This document shows, one piece after another, positions 1 to 6,143 of a DNA stretch of 12,139 bases (positions are counted from its first letter, which is position 1; each line of letters opens with the position of its first letter). A model generated the notes under the pieces. It had not been told where the DNA came from. It did no database searches and was given only the letters and a program-made list of their open reading frames with translations. The position numbers and the translations under genes are program-made. The DNA is from a bacterium (GTDB lineage: Bacteria; Patescibacteriota; Minisyncoccia; Minisyncoccales; PEYH01), in NCBI GenBank assembly GCA_021158195.1, contig JAGGVA010000021.1:1-12139 (forward strand), in the 5' to 3' direction.

Positions 1-8
1 CACCTCAC

Positions 9-21
9 GGGGACAGTCCCC
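9..21. repeat. GGGGAC-A-GTCCCC hairpin at left edge
   Basis: A short GC-rich inverted repeat (six-base arms around one base) in otherwise AT-rich, gene-free DNA. Hairpins of this kind occur as REP-like units or as ends of IS200/IS605-type elements in other bacteria, but no transposase is visible here and the element may continue outside the window. From the window start to about base 180 I see no protein gene; this hairpin and the inverted repeat at 126-150 are the only structures. Confidence 0.4.
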
Positions 22-125
22 AAAAAGAGAGCGCTGAGAGCCCTTGATAAATCTGGCTCCCCGGCCCTAATTTTCCAAAATGGCACATTTTTGATTAAAC
101 TCACAAATTCAGTGTAAGGACCCGG

Positions 126-150
126 TGTAACGAGAATAGTTCTCGTTACA
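126..150. repeat. Perfect 11-bp inverted repeat, CGAGAA-N3-TTCTCG core
   Basis: The arms TGTAACGAGAA and TTCTCGTTACA are perfectly complementary around a 3-base centre. No T-tract follows directly on either strand, so it is not a convincing terminator. The core CGAGAA-N3-TTCTCG recurs with identical spacing at 9724-9738, which favours a protein-binding operator. The layout is loosely reminiscent of Fur-family boxes, but that similarity is only visual. Confidence 0.5.
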
Positions 151-180
151 TTCTGTGGAGGTTTTTCTGTACAATTTTTT

Positions 181-262
181 GAGCCGAGAGCGGGATTCGA
201 ACCCCGTACAACGATGTATACGGGGCAAGCCCGCAACCTGCCGCTTACCCGCCTGCCAACGC
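181..262 (-). tRNA. tRNA-like element, degenerate or atypical
   Basis: Read on the minus strand, the end of this stretch has a tRNA-type T-loop TTCGAAT (195-201) followed by CCCGC and CTCGGCT, as in the 3' half of a tRNA. Upstream is a 9-bp hairpin (202-210 with 217-225), which could be a long variable arm. Before it, an anticodon-like arm GCAGG/CTTGC (225-241) has loop TTGCGGG, which would place anticodon GCG (Arg). However, I cannot find a 5' acceptor strand complementary to the 3' end (expected about GCCGAGA), the T-stem needs an 8-base loop or a bulge, and no normal D-arm folds. CCA is not encoded. It may be a tRNA remnant, an attachment-site scar, or an unusual or interrupted tRNA. It lies 12 bases downstream of tRNA-Thr and may be co-transcribed with it. 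Confidence 0.3.
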
Positions 263-273
263 CTGAGCCTAGG

Positions 274-345
274 AGCCTGGGGTGGGATTCGAACCCACGA
301 CCTGCTGTTTACAAGACAGCTGCTCTTCCGCTGAGCTACCCAGGC
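274..345 (-). tRNA. tRNA-Thr(UGU)
   Basis: A complete 72-nt cloverleaf. The acceptor stem GCCTGGG/CCCAGGC is perfect, the D-arm is GCTC/GAGC, the anticodon stem is GCTGT/ACAGC with loop CTTGTAA, and the T-arm is GTGGG/CCCAC with loop TTCGAAT. The anticodon TGT reads ACA threonine codons. The discriminator base is T, and the following bases are CCT rather than CCA, so CCA must be added post-transcriptionally. No separate promoter is convincing: a TATAAT lies only 2 bases before the gene, too close. It is probably transcribed with the small gene just upstream at 370-702. Confidence 0.96.
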
Positions 346-369
346 ATATTATATAGAGAAGGGTTTTGA

Positions 370-702
370 TTATTTTTTCCTCTTAATTCTCTCCCAATAT
401 CCTTCCTCAAATCTCTTTGATTGAGAAACTCTCTGAAGCCACTTATCTATTCCATTTTCACATTTAATAAAAAATATCTTTATTTTCATTAGAAATTTCT
501 TTGTAATATTAGTTCCTGTTTTTGATAATGAAGGTAAAATTTTTCCCACTTTCTGAAGGTTGTCTTTACCCTTATTCCCCCTTTCTTTTTTTCTTAACGG
601 CGTAAAGTTCTCCTGAAAAACAAGATCTTTCTTTCTGACAATCAAAAAAACAATTCCTCCGATGCCTATTAAGAGAAAAATTGTGCCGATAATATTTAAC
701 AT
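370..702 (-). CDS. Small single-pass membrane protein, unknown function
   Basis: A 110-residue protein that I do not recognise. Residues 2-22 are a strongly hydrophobic segment rich in Ile, Leu and Gly, likely a membrane anchor with a short outside N-terminus. The rest is very basic, with Lys- and Arg-rich stretches, and should face the cytoplasm by the positive-inside rule. It starts 15 bases after the tsf stop codon and ends 24 bases before tRNA-Thr, so it is probably the last protein gene of an rpsB-tsf transcript. pyrH or frr often follow tsf in other bacteria but are not found here. No Shine-Dalgarno sequence is obvious. Because the frame is fully open and in operon position, I consider it a real gene. 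Confidence 0.7.
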   Translation of the reverse strand: MLNIIGTIFLLIGIGGIVFLIVRKKDLVFQENFTPLRKKERGNKGKDNLQKVGKILPSLSKTGTNITKKFLMKIKIFFIKCENGIDKWLQRVSQSKRFEEGYWERIKRKK

Positions 703-717
703 TTTAATCTGGAGAAA

Positions 718-1302
718 TTATATCTCCAATCTTACAAATTTTTCTATGGTAATATTTTCACCAAGTTTAGAGATATATTGATTGAGAAGTTCTCGGATTG
801 TTTTAGAATCGTCTTTAATATATGGCTGATTTAATAAAACTTTTTCTTTTTTGAAGGTTTCGAGTTTTCCTTGAATAATTTTTTCAATAATCTCATCGGG
901 CTTGCCCGAATTTTTAAATTGTTCACGATAAAGATTTTTCTCTTTTTCTATTACTTCTTCAGGAATATCCTCTTCTGAAAGATATTCTGGCGCCGCAGCC
1001 GCAATATGAAGAGCAAGATTGTGCGCCAACTCTTTAAATTCTGGATTGCGGGCAACAAAATCTGTCTCGCACTTTAAAACTACCAATACTCCTATTTTAC
1101 CATTAGCATGAATATAACTTTCTATAATACCTTCATTTGTGCTCCTTGATGACTTTTTACCGGCTAAATCTTCTCCCCATTTTCTTAATATTTCTTTGGC
1201 TTTTTCCAAATCTCCTCCTGATTCTTCTATTGCTTTCTTACATTGCCCAAGAGAAACGCCTGTTTCTTCACGAAGTTGTTTAATAAGTTCAATATTCTCC
1301 AT
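718..1302 (-). CDS. tsf: Translation elongation factor Ts
   Basis: EF-Ts is the cytoplasmic nucleotide-exchange factor that releases GDP from EF-Tu so that it can reload GTP and aminoacyl-tRNA. The N-terminus (residues 1-40) is the UBA-like domain, including LREETGVSLGQCKKAIEE. The signature TDFVARN at residues 80-86 is the core contact with EF-Tu. The protein is 194 residues, much shorter than the roughly 280 of E. coli, and appears to lack most of the second half of the core and the coiled-coil insertion; short forms are common in many lineages, including CPR. It follows rpsB, the classical rpsB-tsf order, with a 42-base spacer made largely of GAATTTT-type repeats. No Shine-Dalgarno sequence precedes the ATG, which is the first in-frame ATG and gives the expected N-terminus. 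Confidence 0.97.
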   Translation of the reverse strand: MENIELIKQLREETGVSLGQCKKAIEESGGDLEKAKEILRKWGEDLAGKKSSRSTNEGIIESYIHANGKIGVLVVLKCETDFVARNPEFKELAHNLALHIAAAAPEYLSEEDIPEEVIEKEKNLYREQFKNSGKPDEIIEKIIQGKLETFKKEKVLLNQPYIKDDSKTIRELLNQYISKLGENITIEKFVRLEI

Positions 1303-1304
1303 AT

Positions 1305-1341
1305 TTATAAATTTTGAATTTTTAATTTTGAATTTTTAATT
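1305..1341. repeat. GAATTTTTAATTTT-type filler between rpsB and tsf
   Basis: The rpsB-tsf spacer is almost entirely built from near-repeats of TTTTGAATTT and TTTTTAATTT, with roughly 7-base periodicity. The same family fills the prfA/transglycosylase gap (3513-3581) and appears inside murC (6753-6800 and 7314-7412). Confidence 0.7.
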
Positions 1342-1344
1342 ATA

Positions 1345-2088
1345 CTAACTATTTTTATTAGCCAAGATTACTTCTTTAACCTTTTCTAAAATATATTTCA
1401 CCGAACTTATCGCATCATCGTTAGCAGGAATTGGCCAATCAGCAAGCGTTGGGTCTACATTAGTATCAGCAATAGCAATCACCGGAATATTTTTTTTCTT
1501 TGCTTCGCGAATGGCAAGATTTTCTTTTTTCATATCTATAACAAATAAAGCATCGGGTAAACTTTTTAATTTCACCAGTCCCCCAAATTTTTCTTCTAAA
1601 TCTCCAATTTCTTTTTCGAATTGATGTTGTTCCTTTTTTGTGTATTTTTTAAGTTCTCCTTTTTCCATCTTTTCTTTTAAATCAACAAAATAATCTACTC
1701 TTTTGCGGATTACCTTAAAATTGGTAAGGGTTCCTCCTATCCAGCGATGAATTACAAAAGGCATATTGCATTCCTGAGCAACTTCCAAGACTAAATGCTT
1801 AATAGAAGGCTTTGTACCTACAAAAAGTATGGTCTTGTTCTCTCTGGCAAGAGACGCTAAATAATCAAGGGCTTTCTCGAACAGTTCTTTTGTCTTCTCT
1901 AAATTAATAATATTTACATGCTCTCCTCCTTTAACTCCTAAAATATATGGATCCATCTTAGGGTGTTTTTTGGAGGAACGATGCCCAAAAGCGACACCGC
2001 ACCGTGCCATTTCCTCTACATCAATATTATATTTACTAGTAGACTTGGTTGCCTTTTCTTTTTCAACTGGTTGTTTTTTCTCAGTCAT
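1345..2088 (-). CDS. rpsB: 30S ribosomal protein S2 (uS2)
   Basis: S2 is a component of the small ribosomal subunit, bound near the head-body junction, where it helps recruit S1-type factors in species that have them. The 247-residue length is typical. Recognisable segments are the N-terminal core with MARCGVAFGHRSSKKHPKM and DPYILGVKGG, the block NKTILFVGTK, the RWIGGTLTNF motif, and the C-terminal LPDALFVIDMKKE and PVIAIADTNVDP, all diagnostic of S2. A lysine-rich extension of about 20 residues precedes the core, so an internal start is possible but no better one is visible. It is divergent from rpmE across a 105-base region that carries promoters for both. The candidate promoter at 2096-2124 would give an almost leaderless mRNA. 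Confidence 0.98.
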   Translation of the reverse strand: MTEKKQPVEKEKATKSTSKYNIDVEEMARCGVAFGHRSSKKHPKMDPYILGVKGGEHVNIINLEKTKELFEKALDYLASLARENKTILFVGTKPSIKHLVLEVAQECNMPFVIHRWIGGTLTNFKVIRKRVDYFVDLKEKMEKGELKKYTKKEQHQFEKEIGDLEEKFGGLVKLKSLPDALFVIDMKKENLAIREAKKKNIPVIAIADTNVDPTLADWPIPANDDAISSVKYILEKVKEVILANKNS

Positions 2089-2095
2089 ATATTTA

Positions 2096-2124
2096 GAAAT
2101 ATCAAATTTTGTGTTTTTTGTAAA
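2096..2124 (-). promoter_or_regulatory. Candidate rpsB promoter
   Basis: TTTACA (2119-2124), a 17-base spacer, then TATTTC (2096-2101), a weak -10 match. The predicted start of transcription falls within a base or two of the rpsB ATG, with no room for a leader. The -10 is poor, and an alternative (TTAGAA, 17 bases, TAATCT) lies farther upstream, so confidence is modest. Confidence 0.4.
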
Positions 2125-2155
2125 GATTAAAGTATCCCTTATTCTATTCTAACCC

Positions 2156-2184
2156 TTGATTTTTTGCAAGTAATTTGATAATAT
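2156..2184 (+). promoter_or_regulatory. rpmE-prfA promoter, near-leaderless
   Basis: TTGATT (2156-2161), 17-base spacer, TAATAT (2179-2184). The expected start site is about 2191 and the rpmE ATG is at 2194, leaving a leader of about 3 bases with no Shine-Dalgarno sequence. It overlaps no other gene and is oriented away from rpsB. Confidence 0.7.
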
Positions 2185-2193
2185 TTTTATACT

Positions 2194-2424
2194 ATGAAAA
2201 AAGATATTCACCCAAAATATTATCCCAAAGCCAAAGTCCGCTGCAGTTGCGGTAACGAGTTTACTGTTGGTTCCACAAAAGAAAACATTGAGATAGAAAT
2301 ATGTGCTAAGTGTCATCCTTTTTATACAGGGAAAGAAAAAATTATTGAAAGCATAGGACAAGTTCAAAAGTTCAGAGAACGAATGAAAAAATCGGAATCG
2401 CTGAAGGCAAAAAAGAAAAAATAA
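2194..2424 (+). CDS. rpmE: 50S ribosomal protein L31 (bL31), zinc-binding form
   Basis: A small protein of the large ribosomal subunit that bridges to the 30S head. The 76 residues begin with MKKDIHPKYYP, the standard L31 opening. Cys17 and Cys19 (CSCG) with Cys37 and Cys40 (CAKCHPFYTG) form the four-cysteine zinc site of the C+ type, which in other bacteria is the form used when zinc is sufficient. The tail after residue 60 is Lys-rich and likely contacts rRNA. It is the first gene of a plus-strand unit with prfA, a common pairing in bacteria, and starts almost at its predicted transcription start. A terminator-like hairpin directly follows its stop codon. Confidence 0.97.
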   Translation: MKKDIHPKYYPKAKVRCSCGNEFTVGSTKENIEIEICAKCHPFYTGKEKIIESIGQVQKFRERMKKSESLKAKKKK

Positions 2425-2426
2425 TT

Positions 2427-2454
2427 AAAACACCCTCTCTTTGGGGGTGTTTTT
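2427..2454 (+). terminator. Intrinsic terminator or attenuator between rpmE and prfA
   Basis: The arms AAAACACCCTC (2427-2437) and GGGGGTGTTTT (2443-2453) pair over 11 bp, including one wobble, around loop TCTTT, and a run of five T follows. It starts 2 bases after the rpmE stop and ends 12 bases before prfA, so prfA depends on read-through unless it has its own promoter, and I see no convincing one. Confidence 0.8.
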
Positions 2455-2465
2455 GATTTGAAAAA

Positions 2466-3512
2466 ATGAGCGATAAAATAGAAAAACTTAAAGAACAATA
2501 CAAGTCGATTTTAGAAGAACTAAAAAAAGCCCAAAAAGAATCTAACTGGGAGGAATTTGGACGTCTTCAAAAAGAGAAAGAACGAATGGAAAAAGTCTTT
2601 GAAAAAGAGCGCGAATTAAAAGACCTTGAAAAAAAATTAAAAGAAGCCGAAGAAATTCTTAAAAAAGAAAAAGATCCTCAACTTATAACCCTTGCCCAAG
2701 AAGAGAAAAAACAACTCCAAAAAGAGAAAGAAAATCTTCAAAAAGAAATACAAAAACTGCTTGAAGAGGAAAAACCGGATGAAGGTTTTGATTCTGTAAT
2801 TGTAGAAATTAGAGCCGGGGCAGGAGGAGATGAAGCCGCACTCTTTGCTGCAGATCTTTTTAATATGTATTCAAAATATGCGGCTTCTCAAAATTGGAGT
2901 TTAAAAGTTTTAGACAGCCACAAAACAGACCTTGGAGGACTAAAAGAAATCATCTTTGAACTTTCAGGTCAAAATGTTTATTCAAAAATGAAGTTTGAGG
3001 GCGGGGTTCACAGAGTGCAGCGAATACCAGAAACTGAAAAATCTGGAAGAATTCATACTTCCACTGCCTCAGTTGCCATTCTTCCTAAACCTAAAAAAAC
3101 TCAAATCCAAATCAAACCCGAAGACCTAAAAATCGAAACCTTTAGGGCTTCAGGTCCAGGAGGACAATATGTAAACAGAAGAGAAACAGCAGTAAGGATT
3201 ACTCACTTACCTACAGGAATAGTTGTTGCTTCTCAATCTCAAAGAAATCAAGCGGCAAATAAAGAAGCGGCGCTCTCTATTCTTCAAGCCCGAATTTTGG
3301 AATTGCAAAATAAAAGAGCTAATGAAAAACTTCAGAAAGAAAGAAGAATTCAGATAGGAAGAATGGAGAGATCAGAGAAAATAAGAACTTATAATTTTCC
3401 TCAAAACCGAGTGACAGACCATCGGATTAGAAAAAGTTGGCACAATCTTGAGGAAATCCTTGCGGGCGAGTTAGACCCAATTATTGAAGAACTAGAAAAA
3501 ACCCTCGGGTAA
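2466..3512 (+). CDS. prfA: Peptide chain release factor 1
   Basis: RF1 recognises UAA and UAG in the ribosomal A site and triggers hydrolysis of peptidyl-tRNA. The protein has 348 residues, the usual length. An N-terminal helical, Lys/Glu-rich domain spans about residues 1-105. The decoding region reads HRVQRIPETEKSGRIHTS, with P188-E189-T190 at the position of the RF1 PxT tripeptide rather than the SPF of RF2. The catalytic loop is SGPGGQYVN, with Gly232-Gly233-Gln234; the glutamine is normally methylated by PrmC. The C-terminal segment RTYNFPQNRVTDHR is classical. The ATG lies just after the rpmE terminator and has no Shine-Dalgarno sequence. I see no sign of stop-codon reassignment in the window, but this gene cannot test UGA usage because RF1 does not read UGA. 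Confidence 0.98.
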   Translation: MSDKIEKLKEQYKSILEELKKAQKESNWEEFGRLQKEKERMEKVFEKERELKDLEKKLKEAEEILKKEKDPQLITLAQEEKKQLQKEKENLQKEIQKLLEEEKPDEGFDSVIVEIRAGAGGDEAALFAADLFNMYSKYAASQNWSLKVLDSHKTDLGGLKEIIFELSGQNVYSKMKFEGGVHRVQRIPETEKSGRIHTSTASVAILPKPKKTQIQIKPEDLKIETFRASGPGGQYVNRRETAVRITHLPTGIVVASQSQRNQAANKEAALSILQARILELQNKRANEKLQKERRIQIGRMERSEKIRTYNFPQNRVTDHRIRKSWHNLEEILAGELDPIIEELEKTLG

Positions 3513-3581
3513 GAATTTAGAATGTAGAATTTTGAATGTAGAATGTAGAATTTTTAATTTTGAATTTTGAATTTTGAATTT
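3513..3581. repeat. AT-rich GAATTTT/GAATGTA heptad repeat tract
   Basis: The gap between the convergent prfA and transglycosylase genes consists of tandem 7-base units, first GAATGTA or GAATTTA variants and then GAATTTT repeated several times. No GC-rich terminator hairpin separates the two convergent genes. It belongs to the same repeat family as 1305-1341 and the inserts in murC. Confidence 0.8.
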
Positions 3582-5015
3582 TTATTTAAATACTCCTTCG
3601 TCTATCCATTTTTGCCATTGATTTGCCTTCTGCATAACTGTATATCTATAACCTTCTCCTCCTGCTCTCTTACAAGTATATGTCATTCTGCTTGTTCCAC
3701 ACAGATAAGCAGTGACGGCTCCAATCTCATCATGTAATCTTTGAGAATTTGCTCCCCAGTCAGCAAGATAAAGTGCGGCAGCCAAAAAAGCATCTTTAAT
3801 TCTCCAAGGGTTTGCCGGCTTAATACCTGTTAACTGCTCTATCCTTTCTTTATAGCCAAGGTTAAGCCAAGTATTTGGCATAAATTGGGCTGGTCCCATT
3901 GCTCCACCCCACTGAACCTTTCCTCCATTAACAGCACAAGAAACAGGGGTGGAATTTGGATCTAATCCCAATTCACTGGTAATTTTAATAAAGGAATCCC
4001 ACTGGCTTTTTGGCATTATTTCTTTCCAATGGATATCAGGATGACGACAAGAAGGATGACCAGCACAGTTACATTGTCCCACATTTTTACCAATGGCTGA
4101 CTCTACCTCTAAAAGCCCCAAAATAAGGGCGGGTCTTACCCCTGTTAGATTACCCACACTTTTTGCAATTTTATATGCTTCTTCATAACTTGGGGCTTCT
4201 GTCTCCGGCACCTGTGCAAGTTCGAAAATCCTTTTCCTAATTTCTTCTGCTTTTTTCTGAAACTCTTTAAGATATTCCTGATAAAGACTTTCTTGTCCTT
4301 TTGTCTTTTTTAATAACAATTCCTGTTCCTCTATCAGGCTTTCGGTCTCCTGTTGTTTGATTTTACTGGCAACCACCGCTCTTTCTAAAGATTCTTTTTC
4401 TCTTGCCAGTTTCTCTTTTTGCTCTTCGAGATTACTTTTAAGATTTTTTATATTCTCCAGAAGTCTTTGATTTTGATAATTTAGAGCTTCAAGTGCCGCA
4501 AGTTCGTCAAAAAAATCAGAAAGAGTATCTTCTTCCAGTAAAATTTCTACCAACGATTTTTGATCATACTCATAAAGAAGGCGCAAAATTTCTGCCATCT
4601 TTTCTTTTGTTTCTTCAATCTTCTTTTCATTTTCTTTAATAGAACTTTCTGTATCTCCTATCTGATAATTTAAATCTTTTATCATTAAGTTATTTTGATA
4701 AATCTCGTTTCTTAGTTTTTTAATTTTATTCTCTAGATAATAAATAGTGCTTTGCAAGGACTTTCTCTTTGATTGATTTTCCTTAAGTTTATTCTCATAA
4801 AGTTTACTCTGCTCTTCATAGTAATTAAGACATTTTTTTAAAAGATCCTGACATTTATCAGGACCAAGCGCTGCGCAATTTTTATCTACATTAGTTAAAT
4901 CGCAGGTAACACTTAAATCCTCTCCTTTTACCACAAAAAAAGACCCTAAAAAAATAATCCAAAAAAGGGTCCCTACAAGTAATAAATAATTAATTTTGGA
5001 GGGTTTTTTCTTCAT
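3582..5015 (-). CDS. Membrane-anchored coiled-coil lytic murein transglycosylase
   Basis: A 477-residue cell-wall enzyme predicted to cleave the glycan strands of peptidoglycan. Residues 9-29 form a hydrophobic anchor or signal sequence. Residues about 65-265 are Glu/Lys-rich heptads, a long coiled coil like those of EnvC/PcsB-type division hydrolases. The C-terminal domain (about 275-477) resembles MltB/SLT transglycosylases: ALILGLLEVESAIGKN contains a Glu in the expected catalytic position (E305), and GGAMGPAQFMPNTW is the typical substrate-groove motif. Cysteines at 38, 47, 55 and 62 and a cluster around 315-323 may form disulfides outside the membrane. It starts 5 bases after the rplY stop and is likely translated from the same mRNA. 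MltB versus general SLT is not resolved, so I give no gene symbol. Confidence 0.88.
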   Translation of the reverse strand: MKKKPSKINYLLLVGTLFWIIFLGSFFVVKGEDLSVTCDLTNVDKNCAALGPDKCQDLLKKCLNYYEEQSKLYENKLKENQSKRKSLQSTIYYLENKIKKLRNEIYQNNLMIKDLNYQIGDTESSIKENEKKIEETKEKMAEILRLLYEYDQKSLVEILLEEDTLSDFFDELAALEALNYQNQRLLENIKNLKSNLEEQKEKLAREKESLERAVVASKIKQQETESLIEEQELLLKKTKGQESLYQEYLKEFQKKAEEIRKRIFELAQVPETEAPSYEEAYKIAKSVGNLTGVRPALILGLLEVESAIGKNVGQCNCAGHPSCRHPDIHWKEIMPKSQWDSFIKITSELGLDPNSTPVSCAVNGGKVQWGGAMGPAQFMPNTWLNLGYKERIEQLTGIKPANPWRIKDAFLAAALYLADWGANSQRLHDEIGAVTAYLCGTSRMTYTCKRAGGEGYRYTVMQKANQWQKWIDEGVFK

Positions 5016-5020
5016 TTTGC

Positions 5021-5695
5021 TTATTCTTTTTCTGATTCTGAAGAAGATTTCTCTTGTGAAGATTCTTCTTTCTCCTTTTCTCCTATCACCTCTGGCTCTA
5101 CTGCCTCTTCTTCCAACTTTGCCAATTCCTCTTCTACTTTCTCTGGTGGTGATACTGAAATAATTACATCCTCTGGATCCTTCATTATTTTTACTCCTTC
5201 TTCCACTTTAAGGTCCTTTGTAAGAATCTCGTCTTCGAAAGTTTTGAGAGAAGAAATATCAACTTTAATTTCATGAGGGAGTTTTAAGGGAAGTGCTTTC
5301 ACCAACACTTCTGTAACATTTTTCACCAAAGTACCTCCTAATTGTTTTACTGCCGGTGCCTCTCCTACAGTAACAATTGGCACCCATGCCTCTACTTCTT
5401 TTTCCAAATCTGGCTGATAAAAATCTATATGAATAAAATCACCACTTATGGGATCTCGTTGAAAATCATGAATAAGAACTAAGAAATTTTCTTTTTCTCC
5501 TTCTATTTTAAGTTCAACCAAAGAACTCTCTCCTGCTTCTTTGAAAACTTTCCTAAATTCTTTTTGATCAATCTTAAGTTTTTTATTTTCTATCTTTGGA
5601 CCATATAAAACTGCGGGGATAAATCCCTCTTTTCTTATCTGTTTTGGTTTTTCTTTTTCTCTTATATGGGCTGTTAGTTGAATTTCTTTTTTCAT
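5021..5695 (-). CDS. rplY: 50S ribosomal protein L25, Ctc/TL5 long form (bL25)
   Basis: L25 binds 5S rRNA in the central protuberance of the 50S subunit. The 224-residue form has the N-terminal 5S-binding domain (about 1-95, with GFIPAVLYGP and LIHDFQRDPISGDFIHIDFYQ) and the C-terminal TL5-type beta domain (about 100-180, including GGTLVKNVTEVLVKALP and PHEIKVDISSL). An acidic Glu/Ser-rich tail from about 186 resembles that of general-stress protein Ctc. It starts 23 bases after the stop of a 39-residue membrane protein and runs into the transglycosylase gene, making a probable three-gene transcript from the promoter at 5847-5874. No Shine-Dalgarno sequence is seen. Confidence 0.95.
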   Translation of the reverse strand: MKKEIQLTAHIREKEKPKQIRKEGFIPAVLYGPKIENKKLKIDQKEFRKVFKEAGESSLVELKIEGEKENFLVLIHDFQRDPISGDFIHIDFYQPDLEKEVEAWVPIVTVGEAPAVKQLGGTLVKNVTEVLVKALPLKLPHEIKVDISSLKTFEDEILTKDLKVEEGVKIMKDPEDVIISVSPPEKVEEELAKLEEEAVEPEVIGEKEKEESSQEKSSSESEKE

Positions 5696-5718
5696 AGAAT
5701 TTCTTAATAGAGGCTTGC

Positions 5719-5838
5719 TTAGCCAAGAATATTTAAATTAACATCCGAACTTCCGGAAATAAGACCTAATAAAAGAAGAATTAATATGACGGCTACAATT
5801 GCTACGGTTATTTTATCAATAAAAGAAAGGCCTGTCAT
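5719..5838 (-). CDS. 39-residue single-pass membrane protein
   Basis: This short open frame encodes 39 residues: MTGLSFIDK, a continuous hydrophobic segment of about 20 Val/Ile/Leu/Ala residues (about 10-29), then a polar SGSSDVN tail. It has a TAA stop and lies immediately downstream of a good promoter, whose predicted start is within about 2 bases of the ATG, giving a leaderless mRNA. It is the first gene of the rplY-transglycosylase unit. It is too short and has too few membrane spans to be a normal SecG. I do not recognise a family. The promoter position and operon placement are the main evidence that it is translated. Confidence 0.6.
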   Translation of the reverse strand: MTGLSFIDKITVAIVAVILILLLLGLISGSSDVNLNILG

Positions 5839-5846
5839 ATACAGAT

Positions 5847-5874
5847 ATTGTATCAATTTTTAAAATAAAATCAA
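5847..5874 (-). promoter_or_regulatory. Promoter of the 39-residue protein / rplY unit
   Basis: TTGATT (5869-5874), 16-base spacer, TACAAT (5847-5852). The predicted start near 5840 is 2 bases before the ATG at 5838, so the transcript would be leaderless. It lies just downstream of the terminator at 5886-5916, which insulates it from the preceding unit. Confidence 0.7.
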
Positions 5875-5885
5875 GATTCTAATTT

Positions 5886-5916
5886 AAAAAGCCCCCGAAA
5901 TAATCGGGGGCTTTTT
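5886..5916. terminator. Strong bidirectional intrinsic terminator
   Basis: AAAAAGCCCCCGA (5886-5898) and TCGGGGGCTTTTT (5904-5916) form a 13-bp perfect stem with loop AATAA, flanked by A and T runs on both sides. On the minus strand it lies 21 bases after the stop of the 5938-6057 gene and ends the transcript coming from murC. Confidence 0.92.
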
Positions 5917-5937
5917 GGCATCTCTTTCTTGCTATAA

Positions 5938-6057
5938 TTATTGCGCTCCTCCAGTTGAAGAACCTGAGGATTTTTTCTTGCCTTTATAAAGATACCACAC
6001 GCATGCTAATATGGCTATAATAAGAACAATTATTAAAACGATTAAACCTGTAGACAT
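5938..6057 (-). CDS. 39-residue single-pass membrane protein with basic Gly/Ser tail
   Basis: A second 39-residue frame. After MSTG comes a hydrophobic span (about residues 5-22, rich in Ile, Leu and Val), then WYLYKGKKK and a flexible SSGSSTGGAQ tail. The positive charges after the span predict a cytoplasmic C-terminus. It is followed by a strong terminator and preceded by the murC stop 86 bases upstream, so it may end the murC transcript. No Shine-Dalgarno sequence precedes the ATG. The function is unknown; it shares length and topology with the protein at 5719-5838 but no obvious sequence similarity. Confidence 0.6.
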   Translation of the reverse strand: MSTGLIVLIIVLIIAILACVWYLYKGKKKSSGSSTGGAQ

Positions 6058-6143
6058 ATTTTTATTGGATTATTAATATTACTATTTTTGCGACCTTTAA
6101 ATTTTTTGCCTTATTTTATGATAAACCCTTTCCAGTAAAAGGG

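Noticed and set aside
348..353. TATAAT just before tRNA-Thr as its promoter
   Set aside because: Only 2 bases from the mature tRNA 5' end, so transcription would begin inside the tRNA.
1139..1339. Open frame on the plus strand opposite tsf
   Set aside because: Shadow of the tsf coding frame; no start signal and composition explained by the antisense of a conserved gene.
2149..2367. Open frame on the minus strand opposite rpmE
   Set aside because: Antisense shadow of the clearly recognisable L31 gene.
3513..3581. CRISPR-like array because of regular repeats
   Set aside because: Units are 7-base AT-rich tandem repeats without spacers, and no cas genes are nearby.
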